Shown: piece after piece, positions 23,848-32,048 of the stretch
How positions within the stretch are numbered: position 1 is the first letter of the stretch
Layout: the number at the start of each line of letters is the position of its first letter
NCBI GenBank assembly: GCA_013042375.1
Contig: JABDQH010000073.1
Location: 1-64,000 of the forward strand
Length of the DNA: 64,000 nt
DNA from: Woeseiaceae bacterium
GTDB lineage: Bacteria; Pseudomonadota; Gammaproteobacteria; Steroidobacterales; Woeseiaceae
Direction: 5' to 3'
Position numbers and translations under genes: made by a program
The notes under the pieces: generated by a model
Databases searched by the model: none
Seen by the model: the letters and a program-made list of their open reading frames with translations, nothing else
Told to the model about the DNA's origin: nothing

Positions 23848-26073
23848 CTAGGACCTGGATGCCACGATACGAAACGCCGTGTGCAGGTCGATGTCCGAGC
23901 TGCCGCCGATCCACGCATGAAAGAGGCCCGGCTCGACGACACGCCTGCCGTCTCGCCCGCTGAATGTGAGATCGTCGGTGTGCAGATCGAAACTCACGGT
24001 GCGCGTCTCGCCCGGCCGCAGACGCTCCCGCCGGAACCCCTTGAGCTCCTTGACGGGCCGCGTGATGCTGCCAACGAGATCGCGCGTGTAGAGCTGCACG
24101 ACCTCCTCCGCCTCGACGTCACCGCGATTGCTGAGTTCGGCGCTGATCGTCACCGTGCCACCCAGCTCGATCTCGTCATCACTGACGCGGACGTTTTCGT
24201 AGACGAAGTTCGTATACGACAGGCCGTGGCCAAACGGGAACAGCGGTGTGAAACACGTGTCGAGGTGGAACGCGCTCATGCCGAGCGACGTTTGCGGCGC
24301 GAACGCTTCGATGTCGTCGATATGCACGACGTTGTCGCGGTTGGGTGGCTTGCCGCCGTTCTTCTGGCTGTAGTAGATCGGTATCTGCCCGACGACGCGT
24401 GGAAACGTCGCCGGCAGCTTGCCGGACGGCGACTCGATGCCGAACAGCAGGTCGGCAATCGCCGGCCCGCCCATCGTGCCCGGGTGCCACGCGTACAGGA
24501 TTGCATCGACCTCGCCGACCACATCGGAAAGAGTCAGCGGCCGGCCGGCCAGTATCACGGCGATTACGGGCTTGCCGGCGGCGCGCACACGGCGTACGAG
24601 TTCCTCCTGCGCGCCGGGCAAGCCGATGTCGGCCCGGGAATGCGCTTCGCCCGACAGGATCGACTCTTCCCCGAGGAACAGCAGCACCGCATCGCACTGC
24701 GCCGCCGTGCTGGCGGCGACGTCGAAATCGGCGGTGTCGCGGCTGCGGGAGTTTTGCATGGCCCGAACGTAGCGCACGTCGACATCCTCGCCCACGAAAT
24801 CGCGGATCGCGGTCAGCGGCGTGACGCTCAGGTCCGGGTCGCCGTCGAAGATCCACGTGCCGAGTTGCTCGTAGGGCGCATCGGCCAGCGGACCGATAAC
24901 GGCGAGCGACGAGACGGCACCCGTATCGAGCGGCAGTGCGCGTGCATTGTTTTTGAGCAGGACACAGCTTTGCAGGGCCGCAAGCCGCGCGGCCTCGAGC
25001 GCCGGTTCACTGGCGTAGCCGGGAAGCGACTCCGGGTCCGTGTACGGGTTCTCGAACAGGCCGAGGTCGAACTTGAGGGTCAGTATCTTCATGACTGCCG
25101 CATCGATGCGCGCCTCGCTCACACGGCCCTCTTCGACCAGGCCTGAGAGGTTTCCGCTGAAGGCGTCGCCGGCCATCTCCATGTCGACGCCGGCATCGAC
25201 GGCCTCGCAGGCCGACTCGCGGTCGTTTTCGGTGAGTCCGTGTATCTGCAGTTGCCGAATCGAGTCCCAGTCGCTGACGACGAAGCCGTCGAAGTCCCAT
25301 TCACCGCGCAGCACCTCGGTAAGGATGTAACGGTTGCCCGTCGCGGGCACCCCGTTCAGGTCCGAAAACGAGGTCATCACCGTCGACACGCCGGCGTCCA
25401 CGGCCGCATTGAACGGGCGGAAGTAGACGTTGCGCAACTTGGTGTCGGGGATATTCGTCGTCGCATAATCGCGGCCGCTTTCAACGGCGCCGTAGCCGGC
25501 GAAGTGCTTGGCGCAGGCCGCGATCGATCCGTTTGTGGCGAGGCTGTCGCCCTGGAAGCCCTTCACCATCGCCACGCCGAGCGTACTGGTCAGCAGGACG
25601 CACTCGCCGAAGCTCTCGGCGATGCGGCCCCAGCGCGGGTCGCGTGAGATGTCGATCATCGGCGCGAACGTCCAGTTGACGCCGCACTTCGCCGCCTCGC
25701 GCGCCGCCACGCGAGCGCCCTCTTCGACAAGCTCCGGATTCCAGGTCGCGCCCTGGCCGAGCGGAATCGGAAAGATCGTCTTGAAGCCGTGAATGACATC
25801 GCGCCCGATCAGCAAGGGAATGCCGAGCCGGCTTTCTTCGACGGCGATGCGCTGCAGCTCGTTGATGATACCGACGTCGACATTGTTGATGACCGAGCCG
25901 ATGTCGCCGGCACGCAGGCGCTCTGCCAGGTAGTCTGGCGCGTAGCCGTGCGTCGCCTCGACCTGGCTCATCTGGCCGATCTTCTCGGCCAGCGTCATTT
26001 CCGAAAGCAATGCTTGCGCCCGCTCGCGCGCTTCCGGTCGCCGCGTCAATGTGTCTGCGCTGGTTGCAGTCAT
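23848..26073 (-). CDS. GH3 family beta-glucosidase
   Basis: 741 residues with no signal peptide, so cytosolic by sequence. The GH3 N-terminal barrel shows KIGQMSQVE, GIPLLIGRDVIHGF, CAKHFAGYGAVESGRDY and the nucleophile motif GFVVSDWDS (Asp268). The second alpha/beta domain and a C-terminal fibronectin-III-like domain (from about 640, VQLYTRDLVGSITRPVKELKGF) complete the BglX-like layout. It heads the operon with the porter and GH17. Its promoter overlaps a LacI-type palindrome. It would release glucose from imported beta-glucan oligosaccharides. Confidence 0.95.
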   Translation of the reverse strand: MTATSADTLTRRPEARERAQALLSEMTLAEKIGQMSQVEATHGYAPDYLAERLRAGDIGSVINNVDVGIINELQRIAVEESRLGIPLLIGRDVIHGFKTIFPIPLGQGATWNPELVEEGARVAAREAAKCGVNWTFAPMIDISRDPRWGRIAESFGECVLLTSTLGVAMVKGFQGDSLATNGSIAACAKHFAGYGAVESGRDYATTNIPDTKLRNVYFRPFNAAVDAGVSTVMTSFSDLNGVPATGNRYILTEVLRGEWDFDGFVVSDWDSIRQLQIHGLTENDRESACEAVDAGVDMEMAGDAFSGNLSGLVEEGRVSEARIDAAVMKILTLKFDLGLFENPYTDPESLPGYASEPALEAARLAALQSCVLLKNNARALPLDTGAVSSLAVIGPLADAPYEQLGTWIFDGDPDLSVTPLTAIRDFVGEDVDVRYVRAMQNSRSRDTADFDVAASTAAQCDAVLLFLGEESILSGEAHSRADIGLPGAQEELVRRVRAAGKPVIAVILAGRPLTLSDVVGEVDAILYAWHPGTMGGPAIADLLFGIESPSGKLPATFPRVVGQIPIYYSQKNGGKPPNRDNVVHIDDIEAFAPQTSLGMSAFHLDTCFTPLFPFGHGLSYTNFVYENVRVSDDEIELGGTVTISAELSNRGDVEAEEVVQLYTRDLVGSITRPVKELKGFRRERLRPGETRTVSFDLHTDDLTFSGRDGRRVVEPGLFHAWIGGSSDIDLHTAFRIVASRS

Positions 26074-26097
26074 GATATTCTCGCGTGAATCGCCCGG

Positions 26098-26126
26098 CTT
26101 TTAGCAACGATTGACAGCGTTGTCAA
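26098..26126 (-). promoter_or_regulatory. Promoter of the GH3 operon
   Basis: On the minus strand: TTGACA (26126-26121), a 17-base spacer, and TAAAAG (26103-26098, 4/6). The -35 forms the edge of the LacI-type palindrome, repeating the arrangement at 3874-3902 and 19870-19898. The divergent transporter probably uses the same intergenic region, but I see no convincing rightward -10. Confidence 0.55.
26112..26125. promoter_or_regulatory. LacI-type operator between the GH3 and GPH transporter genes
   Basis: TGACAGCGTTGTCA is identical to the site at 3888-3901. It lies about 40 bases upstream of the GH3 start and 54 bases upstream of the divergent transporter start, so one bound repressor could act on both. 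Confidence 0.7.
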
Positions 26127-26178
26127 TTTGTTACACGATGATTCGCGGGGCATATAAGAATAACTGCTGGGGGGCACC

Positions 26179-27615
26179 ATGAGCACCGCGACTCACTTCG
26201 AAACCGCGCCCGAGGACCGCATACCGTTCAGACAGAAGGTCGTCTACGGGCTGGGTGCCTTCGTAAACAACACGCTTGCCGATGCCATCGGTCGCATGAT
26301 GATCGTGCTGAACCTCGGCCTCGGCATGAACCCGGCGCTCGTGGGTCTGCTCGGGGCACTGCCGCGCCTGACCGACGCCATCACCGACCCGCTCATGGGC
26401 TACATCTCGGATAACACGAGATCGAAATGGGGAAGGCGCCGTCCCTACATGTTCGTCGGCGCGATATCCGTCGCCATCGTCTTCACGCTCCTGTGGCAAC
26501 TGCCTCCGGGCAAGAGCGAGGGCTGGTACTTCTGGTACTTCCTGGGCGGATCGCTGATCTTCTTCCTCGCCTACACGGTTTATGCAACGCCGTGGGTCGC
26601 ACTGGGATACGAGCTGACGCCGGATTACCACGAACGCACGCGTCTCATGGGCGTGCAGAACTTCTTCGGCAACATCGCCTACATGATCTCGCCCTATTTT
26701 CTCCTGATCATGTACCTGCCCGTGTTCGGCGACGTCGTCACGGGCGCCGGCTACCTCGCGATGATCATTGCCGTCGTCGTCATATCCCTCGGTGTCCTGC
26801 CCGCGATCTTCCTGCGCGAGCGGTTCAAGCACGCCGCCGCCGAGGACGGCGAAGAGCCGGGACCTGGCGGCGTCGGCCACATCATCATGGATTTCCTGCG
26901 CGGCTTCGGCAAGACGCTGGCGTTCAAGCCATTCCTCAAACTCTGCATCGCCACCTTCCTCGTCTTCAACGGTTTCATCCTGATAGCGGCATTCCAGTCT
27001 TACGTGATCATCTACTACGTGTTCCAGGGTGACCAGGCCGCGGGTGCCGCGTTCGTCGGGCACTCCGGGCTCGTGCAGGCGCTGTCGGCACTCGTCGTCA
27101 TCGGCATCGTCACGTACCTTGCGACCAAGATCGGCAAACGCCGGGCGTTTTTCGTGTCGACGGGTATCTCGATGATCGGCTATGCGCTCAAGTGGTTCGT
27201 CTACACGCCCGACAATCCGTGGCTCGTGCTGATTCCCGCGCCGCTGATGGCGTTCGGCCTGGCCGGCCTGTTCACGCTGATGCCATCAATGGTGGCCGAC
27301 GTCGTCGACGCCGATGAACTCAAGACGCACGAGCGGCGCGAAGGCATGTACGGCTCGATCTTCTGGTGGGTCGTCAAGCTCGGCCAGTCGGCCGCGATAC
27401 TGGGCGGCGGACTGCTGCTCGTCTGGACCGGCTTCGACGTCAATCTCGGCGGCAACCAGACGCCCGAGGCAATCAGGCTCATGCGAATCTGCGATGCGTT
27501 CATTCCCTGCATCGCGTCGGCCATTGCCATATATTCGATCGCGACGTTCTCGATCACCGAAGAACGCGCGCACGAAATCCGCCAGGAACTCGAGGCTCGT
27601 CGCGGCAAGGGCTGA
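26179..27615 (+). CDS. GPH/MelB-type oligosaccharide symporter
   Basis: 478 residues with about 12 membrane segments. A GGGG ribosome site lies just before the ATG. The N-terminal half carries the glycoside-pentoside-hexuronide signatures: VVYGLGAFVNNTLADAIGRMM, RLTDAITDPLMGYISDNTRSKWGRRRPYM and YELTPDYHERTRLMGVQNFF. The second half has VDADELKTHERREGMYGSIFWWVVKLGQ, which fits the family's C-terminal motif (about residues 375-403). It diverges from the GH3 operon across a shared operator. Such transporters often carry di- to oligosaccharides, so this one is a good candidate for delivering laminarioligosaccharides to the cytosolic enzymes. Confidence 0.92.
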   Translation: MSTATHFETAPEDRIPFRQKVVYGLGAFVNNTLADAIGRMMIVLNLGLGMNPALVGLLGALPRLTDAITDPLMGYISDNTRSKWGRRRPYMFVGAISVAIVFTLLWQLPPGKSEGWYFWYFLGGSLIFFLAYTVYATPWVALGYELTPDYHERTRLMGVQNFFGNIAYMISPYFLLIMYLPVFGDVVTGAGYLAMIIAVVVISLGVLPAIFLRERFKHAAAEDGEEPGPGGVGHIIMDFLRGFGKTLAFKPFLKLCIATFLVFNGFILIAAFQSYVIIYYVFQGDQAAGAAFVGHSGLVQALSALVVIGIVTYLATKIGKRRAFFVSTGISMIGYALKWFVYTPDNPWLVLIPAPLMAFGLAGLFTLMPSMVADVVDADELKTHERREGMYGSIFWWVVKLGQSAAILGGGLLLVWTGFDVNLGGNQTPEAIRLMRICDAFIPCIASAIAIYSIATFSITEERAHEIRQELEARRGKG

Positions 27616-27638
27616 GCGACCGGGTCGGCCAACGAAGC

Positions 27639-27666
27639 GGGGCCCGACCGTCTCCGGCCGGGCCCC
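27639..27666. terminator. GC-rich hairpin between convergent genes
   Basis: GGGGCCCG at 27639-27646 pairs with CGGGCCCC at 27659-27666, extended by three more pairs around a TCTC loop. No T-run follows on either strand, so terminator function is uncertain. Confidence 0.4.
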
Positions 27667-27696
27667 GGTACCCTCGGAGAGAGAGCAGAGAAGTCG

Positions 27697-28305
27697 TTAG
27701 TAGTCCTGCTCGGCGAACAGCGGGCGGTTCCTCGTGACGAAGGCGTCCACGAGGCCGTTTGCCTCGGCGATTTGCTCGGGCGTCATGCGCGATGCAATAA
27801 AGTCGCGCTTGTCGGTCGCATTCACGTCGCCGAGCTTGTGCGCGATGCTGAACCACTTGTAAGCCTTGACCGGATCGTACGAATCCAGGAAATCGAGCGC
27901 ATAGTAGCGACCGAGCGACACCTGGGCTTCCGTGTTGCCCTGCTCGGCTGCCAGCTGGTACCACTCGTTGGCTTTCGTTTCGTCCTGGGGAACACCCCAT
28001 CCGTTCTGGTACATGACAGCCATATTGAACTGGGCATCGGCGTGACCCTGCTCGGCCGCGATACCGTAATACTTGATGGCGAGAGCGTCGTCCATGTCGA
28101 CGCCGAAGCCATTGCCGTACATCAGCCCCAAACCGTAGGCCGCGCTGGCGTTGCCTGAATCGGCCAGCTCCTGCCACTCGGCCTTCGCCGTCGCGTAGTC
28201 GACCGAATTGTAGGCATTCCAGCCTTTGTCGACGTCGCCCGACCACGCGAACGTGGCATACAAGACCAGGGAAGCCGTAACTGGAAGAGCTGAAGTCCTG
28301 CGCAT
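27697..28305 (-). CDS. Secreted Sel1-repeat (SLR) protein
   Basis: 202 residues from the ATG at 28305, which has GGAAGG about nine bases upstream and starts a proper signal peptide (MRRTSALPVTASLVLYATFAWS). The mature part holds three to four Sel1-like repeats with the A-x-x-x-Y-G-L-G-x-M-Y-x-N-G-x-G-V pattern, for example YGLGLMYGNGFGVDMDDA and FNMAVMYQNGWGVPQDETKA. Sel1 repeats are protein-protein interaction solenoids. It is a single convergent gene with its own promoter region. The partner is unknown. Confidence 0.88.
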   Translation of the reverse strand: MRRTSALPVTASLVLYATFAWSGDVDKGWNAYNSVDYATAKAEWQELADSGNASAAYGLGLMYGNGFGVDMDDALAIKYYGIAAEQGHADAQFNMAVMYQNGWGVPQDETKANEWYQLAAEQGNTEAQVSLGRYYALDFLDSYDPVKAYKWFSIAHKLGDVNATDKRDFIASRMTPEQIAEANGLVDAFVTRNRPLFAEQDY

Positions 28306-28403
28306 AATGAATACCTTCCCGATCTCTGCAACGCACGCTCTCGCATGCCCGATTATGATCCCAACGGGCCCGCCAAGGGCCAATTCGGGGATGTACCTAG
28401 GGC

Positions 28404-28498
28404 TGTGGGAGCGGCTTTATACCCCGAGGGCACCTAGGCCGCGAACCCATTCGGGCCTGAAGGCCCTCCCACACTTCGGGCCTGAAGGCCCTCCCACA
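28404..28498. repeat. REP/REPIN-like element
   Basis: Two direct copies of a 24-base unit (28450-28473 and 28475-28498) read, on the minus strand, TGTGGGAGGGCCTTCAGG and onward. Each is internally palindromic (GGGCCTTCAGGCCC). An inverted related head, TGTGGGAGCGGCTTTAT, is at 28404-28420. The TGTGGGAG head is the form used by Pseudomonas/Xanthomonas-type REP sequences mobilised by RAYT transposases. It lies between the Sel1 and XdhC genes. Confidence 0.75.
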
Positions 28499-28517
28499 GA
28501 TTGGTTACAATCGCACA

Positions 28518-29459
28518 ATGCCGCACCCCAAGGCACATTCTGCCGATCCCCCACCCGATGGTCCATCGACCCGCTTGACGAGTCGATTCATCGGTTTTTT
28601 CGACGAACGGCGTGCAGGCAACAAACCGCTCGTGCTGGTCACGGTCGTCGATACCGGCGGTTCTTCATACAGCAAGGCGGGACACCTCGTATTGATCGGC
28701 GACGACAGCGACGCCGCGGGCATCGTGTCGGGTGGCTGTCTCGAGGGCGACCTGGCCGATCGCGCCACCCGTGTATTGGCCGAGGGCGTTGCGGCTTTCG
28801 TCGACTACGACCTGCGTGACGACGACGAAGTATTCGGACTCGGCGTCGGCTGCGACGGCACGATGCGCCTGCTGCTGCAGCCGTTGACCGCCGCCAATCA
28901 TTACGAGCCGCTCGCATCGATCGTCGCGGCGCTGCAGGACGGGGCCCGGATCGACGCCCCGTTCGCGACCGGTAACGGCCAAGAGACGATCGACATCCGC
29001 ATACACCGGCCGCCGAACCTGCTCATACTCGGCGCGGGCCCGGACATCTCGCCGCTGCTCGGCATGGTCGAAGCGCTCGGCTGGAATGCATCGGTCAGTG
29101 ACCACCGGCAACACTATGTCGACAGGCTCGGGCCCGGGGTCGCCGAGTGCCGGCCGGCCGCAGCCGTGGCATCACAGATCGACCTCGGCCGCTTCGATGC
29201 GGCGATCGTCATGAGCCATCACCTTGCCAGCGATCGCAGCTACCTTGGCGCCCTGGCCGAGACCGACATCCCGTTCGTCGGCCTGCTCGGGCCGCCGCGC
29301 CGTCGCGAGCGGCTCCTCGACGAACTCGGCGACGCCGCGAAGGGTCTCGGGGACCGCCTGCGCTCGCCCGTGGGCAAGAAGATCGGCGGCCGCGGTCCGG
29401 CCGCAATCGCGCTCGAGATCGTGGCCGAGCTTCAGGCGTTCTTCTCCGCGCGCGACTAA
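28518..29459 (+). CDS. XdhC family protein (molybdoenzyme maturation)
   Basis: 313 residues. The N-terminal XdhC/CoxI domain (about 20-120) has VLVTVVDTGGSSYSKAG, SGGCLEGDLADRA and GLGVGCDGTMRLLL. A C-terminal Rossmann domain has NLLILGAGPDISPLL and later GLLGPPRRRERLL. XdhC proteins bind molybdenum cofactor and assist its sulfuration and insertion into xanthine-dehydrogenase-type enzymes. Its stop overlaps the convergent MobA-like gene (CTAA). No molybdo-hydroxylase subunit is in the window. The start at 28518 is accepted, but an internal start near residue 18-20 is possible. Confidence 0.9.
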   Translation: MPHPKAHSADPPPDGPSTRLTSRFIGFFDERRAGNKPLVLVTVVDTGGSSYSKAGHLVLIGDDSDAAGIVSGGCLEGDLADRATRVLAEGVAAFVDYDLRDDDEVFGLGVGCDGTMRLLLQPLTAANHYEPLASIVAALQDGARIDAPFATGNGQETIDIRIHRPPNLLILGAGPDISPLLGMVEALGWNASVSDHRQHYVDRLGPGVAECRPAAAVASQIDLGRFDAAIVMSHHLASDRSYLGALAETDIPFVGLLGPPRRRERLLDELGDAAKGLGDRLRSPVGKKIGGRGPAAIALEIVAELQAFFSARD

Positions 29460-30022
29460 TCGAGCCTCGCAAGATCGTCCGGCGTGTCGACGTCGAAGGC
29501 GGCAGGTTCGAAGGTCACTGTCCCCACTCGCTCCGCATGGGCACGCAAAATGCGTTTTGCGCCGCTGTCGTCATTCAGTGATGCAAGCTCGGAGAAATAC
29601 GCGCTGCCGAACAGCACGGGCGGGCCCTGCGTGTCCGCGTAGGACGTCGCCACGATGCCGCCCTCCTCGCCATCCCACGTGGCCACGAGTGCGCGCAGGT
29701 GAGCGGCGGTGACGAGGGGCTGGTCGCCGAGCACGATGACAAGGGCCTCCGTTTCGCCGTCGCAGGCGTCGGCGGATGTCGCGATGCTGGTGCCGATGCC
29801 GCTCTCGAAACCCGGGTTGCACACGACCCGGGCCGAGTAGTTCGCCGCGAGTTCGGCGAAAGGCTCGTCACCCGTCACGAGCAGGACATTGCCTAAACCC
29901 GCTTCGGACACGGCGGTCAGCACATGTTCGAGCACGGGCCTCCCGCTCCATGTTTCGAGCAGTTTTTGCCGGCCGAATCGTGCGGCTTTGCCCGCGGCGA
30001 GAATGGCGACTGCGACGCTCAT
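29456..30022 (-). CDS. MobA/MocA-like molybdenum cofactor nucleotidyltransferase
   Basis: 188 residues from the ATG at 30022 (MSVAVAILAAGKAARFGRQK). The N-terminal nucleotide-binding loop LAAGKAARFGRQKLL, then VLGDQPLVTAAHLRAL and a terminal FDVDTPDDLARL, are the marks of the MocA/MobA NTP-transferase family that attaches CMP or GMP to molybdopterin. It converges on XdhC with overlapping stops. Both act in maturation of molybdo-hydroxylases, which supports MocA (cytidylyl) over MobA. The exact nucleotide is not decided by sequence alone. Confidence 0.88.
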   Translation of the reverse strand: MSVAVAILAAGKAARFGRQKLLETWSGRPVLEHVLTAVSEAGLGNVLLVTGDEPFAELAANYSARVVCNPGFESGIGTSIATSADACDGETEALVIVLGDQPLVTAAHLRALVATWDGEEGGIVATSYADTQGPPVLFGSAYFSELASLNDDSGAKRILRAHAERVGTVTFEPAAFDVDTPDDLARLD

Positions 30023-30129
30023 CGTTCGATGATACAAGAGGTCGGCCGCGATGATCGTCGTGAAAGTGTCCGAAAATTCGCCGCCGATACTGGTATGGTG
30101 CCCAATATTTTCACAGACAGGCAAGGAAC

Positions 30130-30558
30130 ATGAGCGTAGCTAAATCAGGCGATACCGTACGCATCCATTACACCGGCACCCTCGACGACGGCACCGAGTT
30201 CGATTCATCGGCCGGACGGGAGCCGCTTGAGTTCACCCTCGGCAGCGGCCAGGTGATCTCAGGATTCGACGATGCGGTCTCGGGCATGACAATTGGCGAC
30301 AAAAAGTCGGTCCGCATGGAGGCCGACCAGGCTTACGGCGAACGCCGCGATGAACTGGTCCAGGAGGTGCCGCGCAGCGCGTTGCCGGACGAGATCAAAC
30401 CCGAAGAAGGCATGGCGCTGCAGAGCCAGAGCCCCGAGGGTCACATCATGAACCTCGTCGTCACGGGCGTCGCGGACGCGTCGATCACGGTCGACGCCAA
30501 TCACCCGCTCGCCGGGCACGCGCTGAGCTTCGACATCGAGCTGGTGGCAATCGACTAG
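30130..30558 (+). CDS. FKBP-type peptidyl-prolyl isomerase, SlyD-like
   Basis: 142 residues. It opens with VRIHYTGTLDDGTEFDSS and the FKBP core GSGQVISGFDDAVSGM, has an IF-domain insertion with YGERRDELVQEVP, and ends with the SlyD-type DANHPLAGHALSFDIELVAID. The His-rich metal-binding tail of E. coli SlyD is absent, so it is the short form. It is a cytosolic folding catalyst and chaperone. It sits alone between the divergent MocA-like gene and a convergent transporter gene. Confidence 0.93.
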   Translation: MSVAKSGDTVRIHYTGTLDDGTEFDSSAGREPLEFTLGSGQVISGFDDAVSGMTIGDKKSVRMEADQAYGERRDELVQEVPRSALPDEIKPEEGMALQSQSPEGHIMNLVVTGVADASITVDANHPLAGHALSFDIELVAID

Positions 30559-30584
30559 AGCGATAGCGGTCTGTCAGCCGCAAG

Positions 30585-31916
30585 TCACCGGATGTTAAGG
30601 CGGTACGCGAGCACGGCCGATACCGCCATCGGGATCGCGAAGATGACGAAATTAGCGGCGATACCGAGGCCCCCGGCGATCAGGTAGCCGGCCGCGGCCG
30701 GGCCGATGACGGCGCCGAGGCGCCCGAGGCCGATCGCCCAGCCGATACCGGTGCTGCGCACGTCGGTCGGATAGGACTTGGCGGCCGCGCTGTACATGGC
30801 CGTGAAACCGCCCTGCTGGAACAGGCCGACGAAGAAGATGATGACGAGCAGCAGCCCGAGCCTGGCCGGCGCCGCTGCGTAGACCACCATGCCGATCGCG
30901 GATAACAGGAAGAACACTGCGATCAGGCTGGTCAGCTTCAGGCGCGTCGAGAACACGCCCAGCGTGTAGATGCCGATGATCGCGCCAAGGTTCATCAGGA
31001 AAAACGCGCTGCGGCCGTCGCCGGCCGTGAAGCCCGCGTCCTCGACCAGCTTGGGTACCCAGCTCAGCAGGAAATACAGGGCCGTGAAGCTCAGGAAGAA
31101 GGTCGACCACAGCATCAGCGTGGTACGGCGATGTTCCCTCGCGCCGAGCTTCATGAGCGTGGCCACGAAACCGGCACCGCGCGTATTACCCGTCGCCGGT
31201 GGCGCGGGCAGCTCATCGAGCGGCGCCTTGCCGAGGCGCCCGAGGATCTCGTTGATCCGCTGCAGCGCGTTGGCCGGCCGGCGCTCGAGCAGGTACTTGA
31301 GCGATTCGGGGATCAGCAGCAGCGCGATCACGACCATGACTAGCGTCAGGACGCCGCCGAACCAGAACATGCCGCGCCAGCCGAATTCCGGCATGATCGC
31401 GGCGGCCGCAACCGAGGTCATCATCGCGCCCGCCGGGTAGCCCGACGTCACGATTGCGACCGACAGCGCGCGGTACCTGTCGGGGCTGTATTCGTCGGCC
31501 AGGGTCGCCTGGCTCGCGAGCATGGCGCCGGCCCCGAGCCCGGCCAGGAAGCGCAGGACGACGAACTCCGTTAGCGACGAGGCCGTGGCCGTCAGCAGCA
31601 CCGACACGCCGAGCACGAGGATCGAAACGATAATGGTCTTGCGGCGCCCGATGATGTCCGAGACCGGCGCCAGGAACATTGCCCCGCCCATCATGCCCGC
31701 GAGCGCAAAGCTGAAGATCCAGCCGAGCCGCTCCGGCGTGATCGCCATCTCGGTGCCGACGGCACCCGCGACAACCGCCATCGCCGTGATGTCGAAACCG
31801 TCGAGCATGTTGAACAGGAAACACAGGGCGATGACCAGCAGCTGCTGGCCGCTGACGCGGCCGTCGTCGATGATCGCGTGAACGCGTTGCTGGCTGCTGA
31901 CGGTTTCTTCCTGCAC
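30585..31916 (-). CDS. MFS transporter, aromatic-acid/H+ symporter type
   Basis: 443 residues from GTG 31916, which has AGGGA about ten bases upstream. The frame stays open to GTG 32000 without a better start. It has twelve membrane segments. Signatures are FLFNMLDGFDITAMAVV in helix 1 (AAHS-type D-G-x-D), PVSDIIGRRKTIIV after helix 2, LRFLAGLGAGAMLASQATLADEY, PESLKYLLERRP in the mid-loop, and YPTDVRSTGIGWAIGLGRLGAVIGP (helix 11 region). Substrates in this family are aromatic or small organic acids. No catabolic genes are adjacent, so the substrate stays open. Confidence 0.88.
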   Translation of the reverse strand: MQEETVSSQQRVHAIIDDGRVSGQQLLVIALCFLFNMLDGFDITAMAVVAGAVGTEMAITPERLGWIFSFALAGMMGGAMFLAPVSDIIGRRKTIIVSILVLGVSVLLTATASSLTEFVVLRFLAGLGAGAMLASQATLADEYSPDRYRALSVAIVTSGYPAGAMMTSVAAAAIMPEFGWRGMFWFGGVLTLVMVVIALLLIPESLKYLLERRPANALQRINEILGRLGKAPLDELPAPPATGNTRGAGFVATLMKLGAREHRRTTLMLWSTFFLSFTALYFLLSWVPKLVEDAGFTAGDGRSAFFLMNLGAIIGIYTLGVFSTRLKLTSLIAVFFLLSAIGMVVYAAAPARLGLLLVIIFFVGLFQQGGFTAMYSAAAKSYPTDVRSTGIGWAIGLGRLGAVIGPAAAGYLIAGGLGIAANFVIFAIPMAVSAVLAYRLNIR

Positions 31917-32048
31917 GTTTCGCTTTCCCTGGCGTGGCGTCACGCGATCATACACAACACGCCCCGTTTCGGCCTGCGGATGACCACGATTACCTGCCAC
32001 TTAAAATCGACTAGAATGCGTGGCTGATTTTTTACGCAGGGCTAAGCA

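Noticed and set aside
28404-28498. Possible CRISPR array from the repeated unit
   Set aside because: Only two direct copies with a one-base gap and internal palindromes. No spacers, and no cas genes in the window.
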